Of a stretch of 20,174 nucleotides of DNA, positions 13,697 through 20,174 are shown one piece after another. The notes under the pieces were generated by a model. It did not search any database. It was not told the origin of the DNA and was given only the letters and a program-made list of their open reading frames with translations. Source of the DNA: a virus; the IMG/VR virus record IMGVR_UViG_3300033047_000121, positions 1-20,174 of that record. One strand, given 5' to 3'. The number at the start of each line of letters is the position of its first letter. Position 1 is the stretch's first letter. The translations under genes were made by a program, and so were the position numbers.

Positions 13697-14095
13697 ATGG
13701 CCGAAATCGCAGAAATCCAGTTCATGAAGCCCGCCGACTTCACCGTCGGCAACGACGTCTACAAAGGTACGACCTCGTTCCAGTTCAGCAAAAACGACGG
13801 GAAGTTTTACAACGTGATCCCCGAGGGCGAACTCGCGCCCACGCGACAAGAACCCATCCAGACTAGCCGACCTTCGGCCGAGTTCACGATCCAATCGAAC
13901 TCGATCCAAGTCCTCAACCTCTCGGGCACGCAGTCACCCACCGCCACGGTTAACGGCGTCGACGCCATGACCGGCAACCCCGTCGTCGTCACGCTCACCA
14001 ATGCGAGCTTCATGGGCAGCGGCGGCAACCCCAACCTGACCCAGCCGGGCAGCTACTCCATCCGAGGCGAAGCCACCGACATCGCCTTCGCCTAA
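13697..14095 (+). CDS. Major tail tube protein
   Basis: A 132-residue beta-rich protein with ribosome site TAGGAG and ATG 13697. It is small, lacks long helices, and has alternating strands (PSAEFTIQSNSIQVLNLSG, TASATVNGV-like, PVVVTLTNASFMG, SYSIRGEATDIAFA). Together with its position between terminator and tape measure, this identifies it as the tube subunit of a long non-contractile tail; no sheath gene is present. It is among the most abundant structural proteins. Downstream lies a spacer with tandem CCCGGAAGT repeats rather than the expected tail chaperone gene. Confidence 0.75.
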   Translation: MAEIAEIQFMKPADFTVGNDVYKGTTSFQFSKNDGKFYNVIPEGELAPTRQEPIQTSRPSAEFTIQSNSIQVLNLSGTQSPTATVNGVDAMTGNPVVVTLTNASFMGSGGNPNLTQPGSYSIRGEATDIAFA

Positions 14096-14100
14096 CCCCC

Positions 14101-14143
14101 CCCGGAAGTTTCGGACCCCGGAAGTCCCGGAAGTCCCGGAAGT
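14101..14143 (+). repeat. Tandem CCCGGAAGT repeat array
   Basis: The 9-mer CCCGGAAGT occurs at 14101-14109 and then three times head to tail at 14117-14125, 14126-14134 and 14135-14143, in the spacer between tail tube and tape measure. It is the clearest copy of a motif dispersed through the window. Confidence 0.85.
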
Positions 14144-14152
14144 TTTAACGCC

Positions 14153-14192
14153 GCCTTTGGAACCGTTATCAGGAGTCGCTGCCTTTGGAACC
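14153..14192 (+). repeat. 12-base direct repeat at the tape measure start
   Basis: GCCTTTGGAACC occurs at 14153-14164 and 14181-14192, 28 bases apart. The second copy contains the TTG start codon of the tape measure gene; the first copy offers the same TTG GAA CC context in another phase, without a Shine-Dalgarno sequence. Looks like a small duplication of the start region. Confidence 0.65.
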
Positions 14193-16386
14193 CATCCGAC
14201 AAGAAATCACGACGAGCTACGACGGCAGCGGTGTCGAAGCCGCGATCACCTCGACGCAAGACCTCACCGAGGAAACCCAGGAGGCTTCGGAGCGGGCGTC
14301 ATTGGCGGCGAAGAAGAGCCGCGAGCAGGAGACCGCGCTCACGCAGCTGGTCCGGGAGCAGCAGGCGTATGCCGAGAAACTCGAAGCGGGTCAACCCCTC
14401 GACGACGCGGCGAAGAAGCGGGCGAGCGAGCGGGCGGCGGCGATCAGCAAGCTGGCCGCTGCGCTGCGCAGCGAGCGCGACGCCGAGCAACGCGCGGCCC
14501 AAGCGGTCGCCGGGCTGACCGCCGAGCAGGGCAAGGCGGCGGTCGCCGAGCAGACCCGCGCCCAGAAGCTCTCTGAAACCAAGCAGCGCCTTGAGTCGCT
14601 CGTCCGCGCCCAAGACCGCTACGAGCGAGAGGTCAGCCAGGGCACGGCGGCGACAGAGCAGACGATCCGCGCCGAGAAGAAACGTCAGGCCAGCATCGAC
14701 CGATTGAGCCGTGAGCTCGCCGAGGAGCGTCGCATCCAAGACCGCGTCACCGAATCGGTGCGTCGCCACGCCACGGCACAGGACGGCGCGGCGGGTAAGA
14801 GCCAAAAATACGGCGGCGCGGTTGGGGGACTGACCGGCCAGATGAAAACATTCGTCGGCAGCATCGTCGGGGCGGGCGGCGCGGTGAAGGCGTTGCAAAT
14901 CCTCGGCGAAGAGATGGATCGGCGGATCGAGCAGACGCGGGAGTTTGCCGAGGCTCAACTCAATCTGCAATTTCTCGGCAACACCTTCGACGAGCAGGAG
15001 CGGGAGTTTGTGGGCAGCGCCGCCGAGGTCGCAGGCCGTTCGCCCGTGGAAGTGTCCAAGGCGCTCACCGAGGTTAAGAGCTTCCTCCCTAACGCGGGCA
15101 AGGACGAGATTCAGAATTTTTTCCTTGAGATCGCCGAAACGGCACGCACCACCGATGCGTCGCTCACTGCAATCGCGCGGCAGCAGCTGGCGTTGTTTGC
15201 GATCAACCGCAACGCCGCCCGCACGCAGAACATCACGCGCGAGATGACGGTCCAGGCGGGCGTCGGCGACCCGGAGATCCTCACCAACCTGCTGGGCAAG
15301 CTGCTGGGGCCTCTGACCAAAGTGGGCGGCCTAAACGACGCCCAAGCGGCGGGCGTGATCGCTGGCGTGACCGGCCTCGACACGCGGAGCCCCGAGGAGC
15401 AGGCGACTGGATTCAAAACGCTGATGCTGGCCCTCCTCGGCGACGTGAGCAAGGAGCAGGCCGAGATCATCAAGCGGGTCAGGATCGATACAACCAACGC
15501 GGTGACCGCCGCCGGAACACTCGGCCAAGCCATCGAGCGCGGTGAACTCGACAACGCGCAGCTCGAACGCCTCGTCGGGTCGGAAGCCATCACCACCGCC
15601 GTCGCGTTCGGCGACCCCACGCGTCGTCGAGAGTTCTTCGGGAAAGTTGGAGCGGTCTCCGCTGCCGGTGATTCCGAGCGTGACCTGACCGGCGAGGCGA
15701 TTCAGGAAATCTTTGGCAAAGACCCCATTCAGGCGGCGAACTTTGCTCTCAAGCAAGTTGAAGCTCGGAAGTCGGTTGCCGAGAGCCAAGACATCGAGGC
15801 AATCCGCAGCGAGCTGTCATCGAAGCTTTTAGAAGAAGAACTCCGAGCCTCTGGAGTTGGGGCCATCGGGCGGTTTTTGTCAAGGACGACCAATCGAGCG
15901 TCGCAACTCGTCGGCGTGCCTGATGACATCTCTTCAGCTCTTGGAGCTAGCGCAACCATCGCGGGCAGGCTGATCAAAAACCCGTACCTCGCGTTGACCT
16001 CGCCTAGCGAGATCACGGACATTGTCGACGCTCAAGGTCGCACCGAAGAGCAAATAGAAAACGTGGACTCCGACGGCAACCTAGGCAAGCGTCCCCATCC
16101 CATCGCCGTTGACCCTTCTGAAGCCGAGTTTTTACGCTCCGCCGCCGACGAGCCCCGCTTCTTACTTCGCTCCGCCGACGAGAGTCAATCACTCCTCCCC
16201 GCCACCTCCGGCAGCGAACACACGACCTTGCTCCGCGAGATCCGCGACGCCCTGGTCAACCCGCCGACCAACCCGGATGGAACGCTCGCCTCTGGTGGGC
16301 GCGGCGGCATCAACATCCACGGCGACGTGTACACCGCTGGTGATCCCCGCTTCGACGACTTCTCGGACAACTACCGCCATGCCTGA
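14185..16386 (+). CDS. Tape measure protein
   Basis: A 733-residue protein started at TTG 14185 with AGGAG at 14171-14175. The N-terminal ~205 residues are almost pure charged helix, probably coiled coil, with many Glu/Gln/Arg/Ala repeats. A hydrophobic stretch follows (MKTFVGSIVGAGGAVKALQIL). The central domain (EFAEAQLNLQFLGNTFDEQE, SAAEVAGRSPVEVSKALTEV, then GLNDAQAAGVIAGVTGL) is typical of the TMP core of siphoviruses, where a layered helical domain tests for partially assembled states. The C-terminal part contains a small internal repeat (LRSAADEPRFL / LRSADESQSLL) and ends with a Gly-rich GGRGGINIHGDVY segment. It sets tail length, roughly 100 nm at 1.5 angstrom per residue. It overlaps the next gene by 8 bases. 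Confidence 0.88.
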   Translation: MEPIRQEITTSYDGSGVEAAITSTQDLTEETQEASERASLAAKKSREQETALTQLVREQQAYAEKLEAGQPLDDAAKKRASERAAAISKLAAALRSERDAEQRAAQAVAGLTAEQGKAAVAEQTRAQKLSETKQRLESLVRAQDRYEREVSQGTAATEQTIRAEKKRQASIDRLSRELAEERRIQDRVTESVRRHATAQDGAAGKSQKYGGAVGGLTGQMKTFVGSIVGAGGAVKALQILGEEMDRRIEQTREFAEAQLNLQFLGNTFDEQEREFVGSAAEVAGRSPVEVSKALTEVKSFLPNAGKDEIQNFFLEIAETARTTDASLTAIARQQLALFAINRNAARTQNITREMTVQAGVGDPEILTNLLGKLLGPLTKVGGLNDAQAAGVIAGVTGLDTRSPEEQATGFKTLMLALLGDVSKEQAEIIKRVRIDTTNAVTAAGTLGQAIERGELDNAQLERLVGSEAITTAVAFGDPTRRREFFGKVGAVSAAGDSERDLTGEAIQEIFGKDPIQAANFALKQVEARKSVAESQDIEAIRSELSSKLLEEELRASGVGAIGRFLSRTTNRASQLVGVPDDISSALGASATIAGRLIKNPYLALTSPSEITDIVDAQGRTEEQIENVDSDGNLGKRPHPIAVDPSEAEFLRSAADEPRFLLRSADESQSLLPATSGSEHTTLLREIRDALVNPPTNPDGTLASGGRGGINIHGDVYTAGDPRFDDFSDNYRHA

Positions 16387-16786
16387 TCATTACGCCATCG
16401 ACGGCAACACCGTCAACGATCGAGACGACTGGCGGCACCGACCCCCGGTTGCGCCGCTGACCTCGCTGCGCGAGGAGGGCTTCCCGGGTTCAGGCACGAC
16501 GTTCGTCGTGACCGGCAGCCGACGTGGTGCGCGGTTGACCGTCGAAGGCCACCTTCAGGGCGAGACGTTCGCCGCGCTGCACGCGGAGGTCGCGGCGGCC
16601 GAAGCCTTGCGTGTTGATTCTTTCACGCACAACATCAAAATCCAGGGCGTGACCTACAAGGACTGCCAGCTGATGAGCTTCGACCTTCTCGGCGGGCACG
16701 TCGCGTTCAGGAAAAACGGTTCGAGGTGGATCCGCGTCGCCGCGCGGTACGTCTGGCAGCAGCTCACGACGGGGGGCGCATCATGA
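16379..16786 (+). CDS. Distal tail-associated protein of unknown family
   Basis: A 135-residue protein starting at ATG 16379, inside the end of the tape measure gene. It is beta-rich (TTFVVTGSRRGARLTVEGHL, NIKIQGVTYKDCQLMSFDLL, HVAFRKNGSRWIRVAARYVW) with one helix (AALHAEVAAAEAL). This pattern and location just after the tape measure suggest a small distal-tail or hub-adaptor protein, comparable in place to gpM/Dit-type proteins. I do not recognise a specific family. ATGA coupling to the next gene supports joint expression and assembly. Confidence 0.6.
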   Translation: MPDHYAIDGNTVNDRDDWRHRPPVAPLTSLREEGFPGSGTTFVVTGSRRGARLTVEGHLQGETFAALHAEVAAAEALRVDSFTHNIKIQGVTYKDCQLMSFDLLGGHVAFRKNGSRWIRVAARYVWQQLTTGGAS

Positions 16787-18957
16787 GCGGAGGCGTCCTG
16801 CAAGCGCTTGATCAGCGCGTCCTGGTTAAGCCGGTGCGCTCCGCCGCCGGGTCGCCCAATGGCTCGCCGGTGGGTTCACCCACCAGTGGCGGGTTTAAGC
16901 ACGACTGGTCGCTTCGGTGCCGGGGCTTCTCCATGGTCAGCGGCGCGGCGGTGGGTCGCGCGGCGTTTGATTTTATACCGACCGATGGGACGCTGCCCTC
17001 CTTCGAGAAGATCGTCGGCCAGCGGTACACGACCGATGACTTGGTGCGGGTGGTGGTGCCGCCGATCGACCACGAGGTGCTCGGCAGCGACCTCCCCGCG
17101 TCGACCGAGTGGCTCACCGTCTTCGAGGGCGTCTTCGATCGCATCCCCTTCGAGGTGGGGATGGCCACGGGGATGCGCGAAGAAGAGCGCATGGATTTTA
17201 TTGGGGTGCCGCTGCCGGTGCTGGACAACGTCGCCCCCGAGCACCTGATCCGTGGCCGGTGGGTCGCGGCCGACCCGACGGCGGCGTCGGTCACCCCGGC
17301 CGTGGTCGAGTCCATGGACCTCCCAGCGGTCTTCAACTTCCGGGGGCGTCCGAACATGAGCGCCGCCGAGGCGTCGTCTTCGGTGGGCGGCGGCAAGACC
17401 CTCACCGCCCCGGTGTTCACGCACGACGACGACGCGGCGGGCAAGTACTGGACCGTAGGCCAAGCCATCGCGTCGATCTTGATGATGTGGGGTTTCGGCC
17501 CCACGACGGCGGCGTCGCTGCCGCGCGGCTTTTCGCTCGACGCCGAAACGCTTTCGGCGCTGGTGAGCCCGCCGGGGGGCGTGCGGTGGGACGGCCTCGC
17601 CAGCGTGCTGCCCGAGGTCAACGTCCACGGCCTGGGCGTACTCGAGGCCGTGGACGCGGTGTGCGACGCGGCGGGCTTTGAGATGCAGGTCATGCCGCAC
17701 TACGGCCTGCTCGCGCAGTACGACCGGCTCTACGTCCTCTCAATCAACCGCAGCGGCGGCGGACCCGAGGCGTTCTTCCGCTTGCAGCCGCGCGGCACCC
17801 TTGGGCAGGACCACGCGGAGATCCTCCGCAACAACTCGATCTCGCGCATCCGGGGCGTGCTCGACGCCTCGCGCGTCCGCAACGAGGTGATGACCGTTGG
17901 CCGCAGCTACATCGAGGCGGCCGTCGAGCTGCGGCCGCTGTGGCTGCCCGACGACGCGACCGAGGACGTAACCGAACCCGACTACGCCCTGCGGCACGTC
18001 TCGGGCGGCGACAACTACGGCGATTACCGCCAAGTCGGCCGAGCGTGGGGCGTGGACTGCACCGGCGAGTTCGAGCCGCTGGGCTACGACAGCGGGCCGT
18101 ACCAACACGACGACGGCGGCTTTGACTGGGTCGCAGCGCTGGACCTCGACGGCGGCACCCTCGCCGCCGACCGGCAGGCCAACGGCGTCGCCGACCCGAT
18201 CGTCTGGACCCGGCGGCTGCGGCACCTGCTACCGATCAAGCGTGCCGCGTCGCAGGCGGCGGGGGTGGACTACATCGTCGAAGTCTCCGAAGACGGCGGC
18301 GGCAGCTGGTCGGTCGTGCCCATCGCGGTCACCACGATGCGGCAGCAGTGCGGCGTGATCCTACACATCGACGACCTAAGCAAAGTCAGCGTCGCAAGCC
18401 TCCGCGATGACTCGGTGCCGACGCTCGATGAAAGCTGGTGGGGGCTGATGTTCCCCGAGTCGGACGACCCGCAGTTCGCGGTGCGGGTGACGTGCTGCGT
18501 GTCGGCGGACCACGCGGCGCTGGCGATCGCCCCACGGCAAGCCTCGTCCGGTTCGGTCTACCCCCGCCGAGCGATGACCCGCACGCCGGCCGAAGAGGTC
18601 TGGGCGGCCCCCGGGAGCTTGCTCAACGAGACCAACGACCTGGTGCAGGTTCAGGGCTGGGGCAGCGGCGCAGACGCCGAGCGTCTGCCGCCGCTGGACG
18701 TCGCCGAGCGTGCCCGCGACGCCCGCGAAACCGCCACGCTCGCGGCCTCGGCCGAGACGTGGAATATGGATTTCCACTTGTGGACGCTGGGCGACCGCGT
18801 GAGCCAACTCGCGGGCCGCAACTTTAATTTTGCGCTCGGGGCCAACGACCCCCGCCGGCCGTCGATCGTGGGGATCCACGTCACGCTCTCGCCCGAGGGG
18901 CGGCAGGGCGTGCGGCTGGACCTTAGCGACCGCTCGCGGATTGGGGGGCAGCGCTGA
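16783..18957 (+). CDS. Large tail hub / tail-tip protein
   Basis: A 724-residue protein, the largest after the portal fusion and tape measure, started by ATGA overlap at 16783. The N-terminus has a flexible Gly/Ser/Pro stretch with repeated GSP (GSPNGSPVGSPTSGG). Beta-rich domains follow (LRCRGFSMVSGAAVGRAAFD, DDLVRVVVPPIDHEVLG, WLTVFEGVFDRIPFEVG), then a region with a long loop-rich middle and conserved aromatic residues. A C-terminal strand segment (PSIVGIHVTLSPEGRQGVRL) ends the protein. Size and position match the hub (gp27/Tal-like) that closes the tube and binds fibres. Identity is inferred; I see no peptidase or lysozyme motif. Confidence 0.62.
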   Translation: MSGGVLQALDQRVLVKPVRSAAGSPNGSPVGSPTSGGFKHDWSLRCRGFSMVSGAAVGRAAFDFIPTDGTLPSFEKIVGQRYTTDDLVRVVVPPIDHEVLGSDLPASTEWLTVFEGVFDRIPFEVGMATGMREEERMDFIGVPLPVLDNVAPEHLIRGRWVAADPTAASVTPAVVESMDLPAVFNFRGRPNMSAAEASSSVGGGKTLTAPVFTHDDDAAGKYWTVGQAIASILMMWGFGPTTAASLPRGFSLDAETLSALVSPPGGVRWDGLASVLPEVNVHGLGVLEAVDAVCDAAGFEMQVMPHYGLLAQYDRLYVLSINRSGGGPEAFFRLQPRGTLGQDHAEILRNNSISRIRGVLDASRVRNEVMTVGRSYIEAAVELRPLWLPDDATEDVTEPDYALRHVSGGDNYGDYRQVGRAWGVDCTGEFEPLGYDSGPYQHDDGGFDWVAALDLDGGTLAADRQANGVADPIVWTRRLRHLLPIKRAASQAAGVDYIVEVSEDGGGSWSVVPIAVTTMRQQCGVILHIDDLSKVSVASLRDDSVPTLDESWWGLMFPESDDPQFAVRVTCCVSADHAALAIAPRQASSGSVYPRRAMTRTPAEEVWAAPGSLLNETNDLVQVQGWGSGADAERLPPLDVAERARDARETATLAASAETWNMDFHLWTLGDRVSQLAGRNFNFALGANDPRRPSIVGIHVTLSPEGRQGVRLDLSDRSRIGGQR

Positions 18958-19355
18958 TGGCGATTATCACCCTTAACGTGACGCTCGATGCGGACCACGA
19001 AACCGACGACGTCTTGCAGCTGCGCGTCGGCTCGGCCGCCGGGCTTAGCCTGGCTAACTCGACGCCGAGCGGTGGGCAGGTGCTGCTCGAACAAGTCGTC
19101 GGGTCGTTGGCCGACGCCGATCCGGCTGCGATCGTGGAGCTGTCGGCGTCGCACCGACCCGCTGGAGGCTGCGGCGTGTTTGCGGTGGGCGCGACGGTGC
19201 GCGACGCGGCGGGAAACGTCTCGCCGGTGTTTGAAACTTTCGGGGAGATCGCGGATCACCCGCGCGGCGTAACCACGCTGCCGCTGGCGGCCACGGCCAA
19301 CCCCAACGAGGCGACGCTGTCGTGGACGGCGTCGCCGGATGTTTTGGTTGTTTAA
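18957..19355 (+). CDS. Small Ig/FN3-like tail protein
   Basis: A 132-residue protein whose ATG shares one base with the previous stop. It is almost entirely beta strand: AIITLNVTLDADHETDDVL, GGQVLLEQVVGSL, VFAVGATVRDAAGNVSPVF and NPNEATLSWTASPDVLVV. The VRDAAGNVS and EATLSWTAS stretches are typical of immunoglobulin-like and fibronectin III domains, which often decorate phage tails and may help weak binding to cell surfaces. It could be a tail-tip accessory or an adhesin domain. It has no signal peptide. Confidence 0.6.
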   Translation: MAIITLNVTLDADHETDDVLQLRVGSAAGLSLANSTPSGGQVLLEQVVGSLADADPAAIVELSASHRPAGGCGVFAVGATVRDAAGNVSPVFETFGEIADHPRGVTTLPLAATANPNEATLSWTASPDVLVV

Positions 19356-19371
19356 CAAAAGGGACTTTGAG

Positions 19372-20174
19372 ATGTCATTGAAAAAGATTCGACGAGCCTT
19401 TGAAGACGTGACGAGCCGCATCAGCGACACGGGGTGGCAGGTGGTCTTGCTGGCGGTCTTGACGGTGCTGATGCTGGGGGTGGTGGCGGTGAGCCAGCCC
19501 GTTGGCGAGCCGGACACGGCGGGCTACTTCCAGCACAAGAGCGACCCGGCTCACGTCTTGATCGAAGGCAAGCGGTTTTCGACGGCCGGCGTACCCGGCT
19601 TGGCTTCCGGGGGGCTTGGCGTTCGCATCACCGGCGCGGTCGAGACGATCACGATCCGCGACTGCGAGTTCGACACGCTCGCGCAGGCGATAACCATCCA
19701 TCGCACCGACGACACCAAGGCCCGCATTAAGCGAGTCACCTTGGAGCGTGTGCGGATCAAAAACATCTACAACGCCGAGCAAGGCAGCCCGCACGATCAG
19801 CGGGCGCAAGGCATCTACGGCGAGGGCATTGATGAACTGGTCCTAATCGACAGCTACATCGACGGGTCGGGTTGGCGTGATGCCGTCCACCCTCGGAATA
19901 TATTTAGCCACGCGATTTATGCGGTCCATCAAGTCGGTCGGCTGCGGTTGATCCGTACCTTGATCCGCGACTCATCGAGCCACGGAATCAACGGCGGGAC
20001 GGTCGAGTGTCAAGACACCATCCTCGCGGGCAACGCCATCAACTACGGCGTCAACGTGCCGATCGGTGAGTGGTCGGGCAATTGGTCGATCGCTCCGAGC
20101 GAGGACACGCTGGCGGACTGGGACGACCGGCCTGACGTGCCGCGAGGTTGGCACGAGTACCCCAACTCACCGCT
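19372..20174 (+). CDS. Membrane-anchored right-handed beta-helix protein (partial)
   Basis: A frame from ATG 19372 that stays open to the window edge (267 codons visible). Ribosome site AAAGGGA about 9 bases upstream. Residues 1-20 are basic, and residues 22-40 form one membrane span (QVVLLAVLTVLMLGVVAVS), which reads as a signal anchor or uncleaved signal. From about residue 60 the sequence has parallel beta-helix rungs: VRITGAVETITIRDCEFDTL, IKRVTLERVRIKNI, ELVLIDSYIDGSG, RLRLIRTLIRDSSSHGING and CQDTILAGNAI, with N/D/S turns like PbH1/pectate lyase-type repeats. Phage beta-helices are usually tailspikes that bind or cleave polysaccharide. An N-terminal membrane segment is unusual for a virion fibre. 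The rest of the protein is not visible, so catalytic residues cannot be judged. Confidence 0.72.
   Translation, partial: MSLKKIRRAFEDVTSRISDTGWQVVLLAVLTVLMLGVVAVSQPVGEPDTAGYFQHKSDPAHVLIEGKRFSTAGVPGLASGGLGVRITGAVETITIRDCEFDTLAQAITIHRTDDTKARIKRVTLERVRIKNIYNAEQGSPHDQRAQGIYGEGIDELVLIDSYIDGSGWRDAVHPRNIFSHAIYAVHQVGRLRLIRTLIRDSSSHGINGGTVECQDTILAGNAINYGVNVPIGEWSGNWSIAPSEDTLADWDDRPDVPRGWHEYPNSP

Noticed and set aside
14101-14143. Tandem repeat considered as a CRISPR array
   Set aside because: The units are 9 bases and contiguous without spacers, so it is a simple tandem repeat.
16812-17693. Minus-strand frames of 274-293 codons opposite the tail hub gene
   Set aside because: Shadows of a high-GC coding strand. 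No motifs, no ribosome sites, and the plus-strand gene is coupled to its neighbours.
19375-19809. A 144-codon minus-strand frame near the right edge
   Set aside because: Antisense to the beta-helix gene, which has an N-terminal membrane segment, a ribosome site and rung-like repeats on the plus strand.

Overview
This window is high-GC DNA. An insertion sequence occupies its first ~1.16 kb, and the rest is a rightward structural-gene block of a tailed phage, most likely an integrated or transposing prophage of a Gram-negative-type bacterium. A lipoprotein with a lipobox fits a Gram-negative host. The style of the sequence makes me lean to Planctomycetota (Phycisphaerae-like), but this is a weak guess and no host marker gene is present.

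Layout. (1) 1-1157: an IS630-family element on the minus strand. Its two-frame DDE transposase is joined by a canonical -1 slippery heptamer, and it is bounded by ~29-bp imperfect inverted repeats. The window starts at the left tip. (2) 1158-1523: an AT-richer non-coding stretch with an inverted repeat and a leftward promoter-like sequence. (3) 1524-3737: small accessory phage genes: a possible CsrA-like protein, an acyl-carrier-protein-like protein lacking the phosphopantetheine serine, an unknown protein, a lipoprotein, and a membrane-anchored coiled-coil protein resembling the DUF2730 (Mu gp25-like) group. (4) 3734-8626: a packaging module of Mu-like organisation: a winged-helix-like protein, a gp27/DUF3486-like small terminase candidate, the large terminase, and a portal fused to a MuF/SPP1-gp7-like minor head domain. 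(5) 8623-10853: HK97-type prohead protease and major capsid protein. (6) 10943-14095: small head proteins, head-tail connector, neck protein, tail terminator and tail tube. (7) 14185-20174: tape measure protein, distal tail proteins, and a truncated membrane-anchored beta-helix protein running off the right edge.

Nearly all phage genes are on the plus strand. Many are coupled by ATGA (4-base) or TGATG (1-base) stop-start overlaps, so they probably form one late operon that builds the procapsid, packages DNA and assembles a long non-contractile (siphovirus-like) tail. No baseplate or sheath genes are seen. No integrase, repressor, endolysin, replication gene or tRNA is visible here.

The most unusual features are: a short dispersed repeat (core CCCCCGGAAGT) that fills several spacers and also clusters in the linker of the fused portal-MuF protein; an ACP-like protein with Gly in place of the modified Ser; the absence of tail assembly chaperone genes between tail tube and tape measure; and a beta-helix protein with an N-terminal membrane segment inside the tail region.
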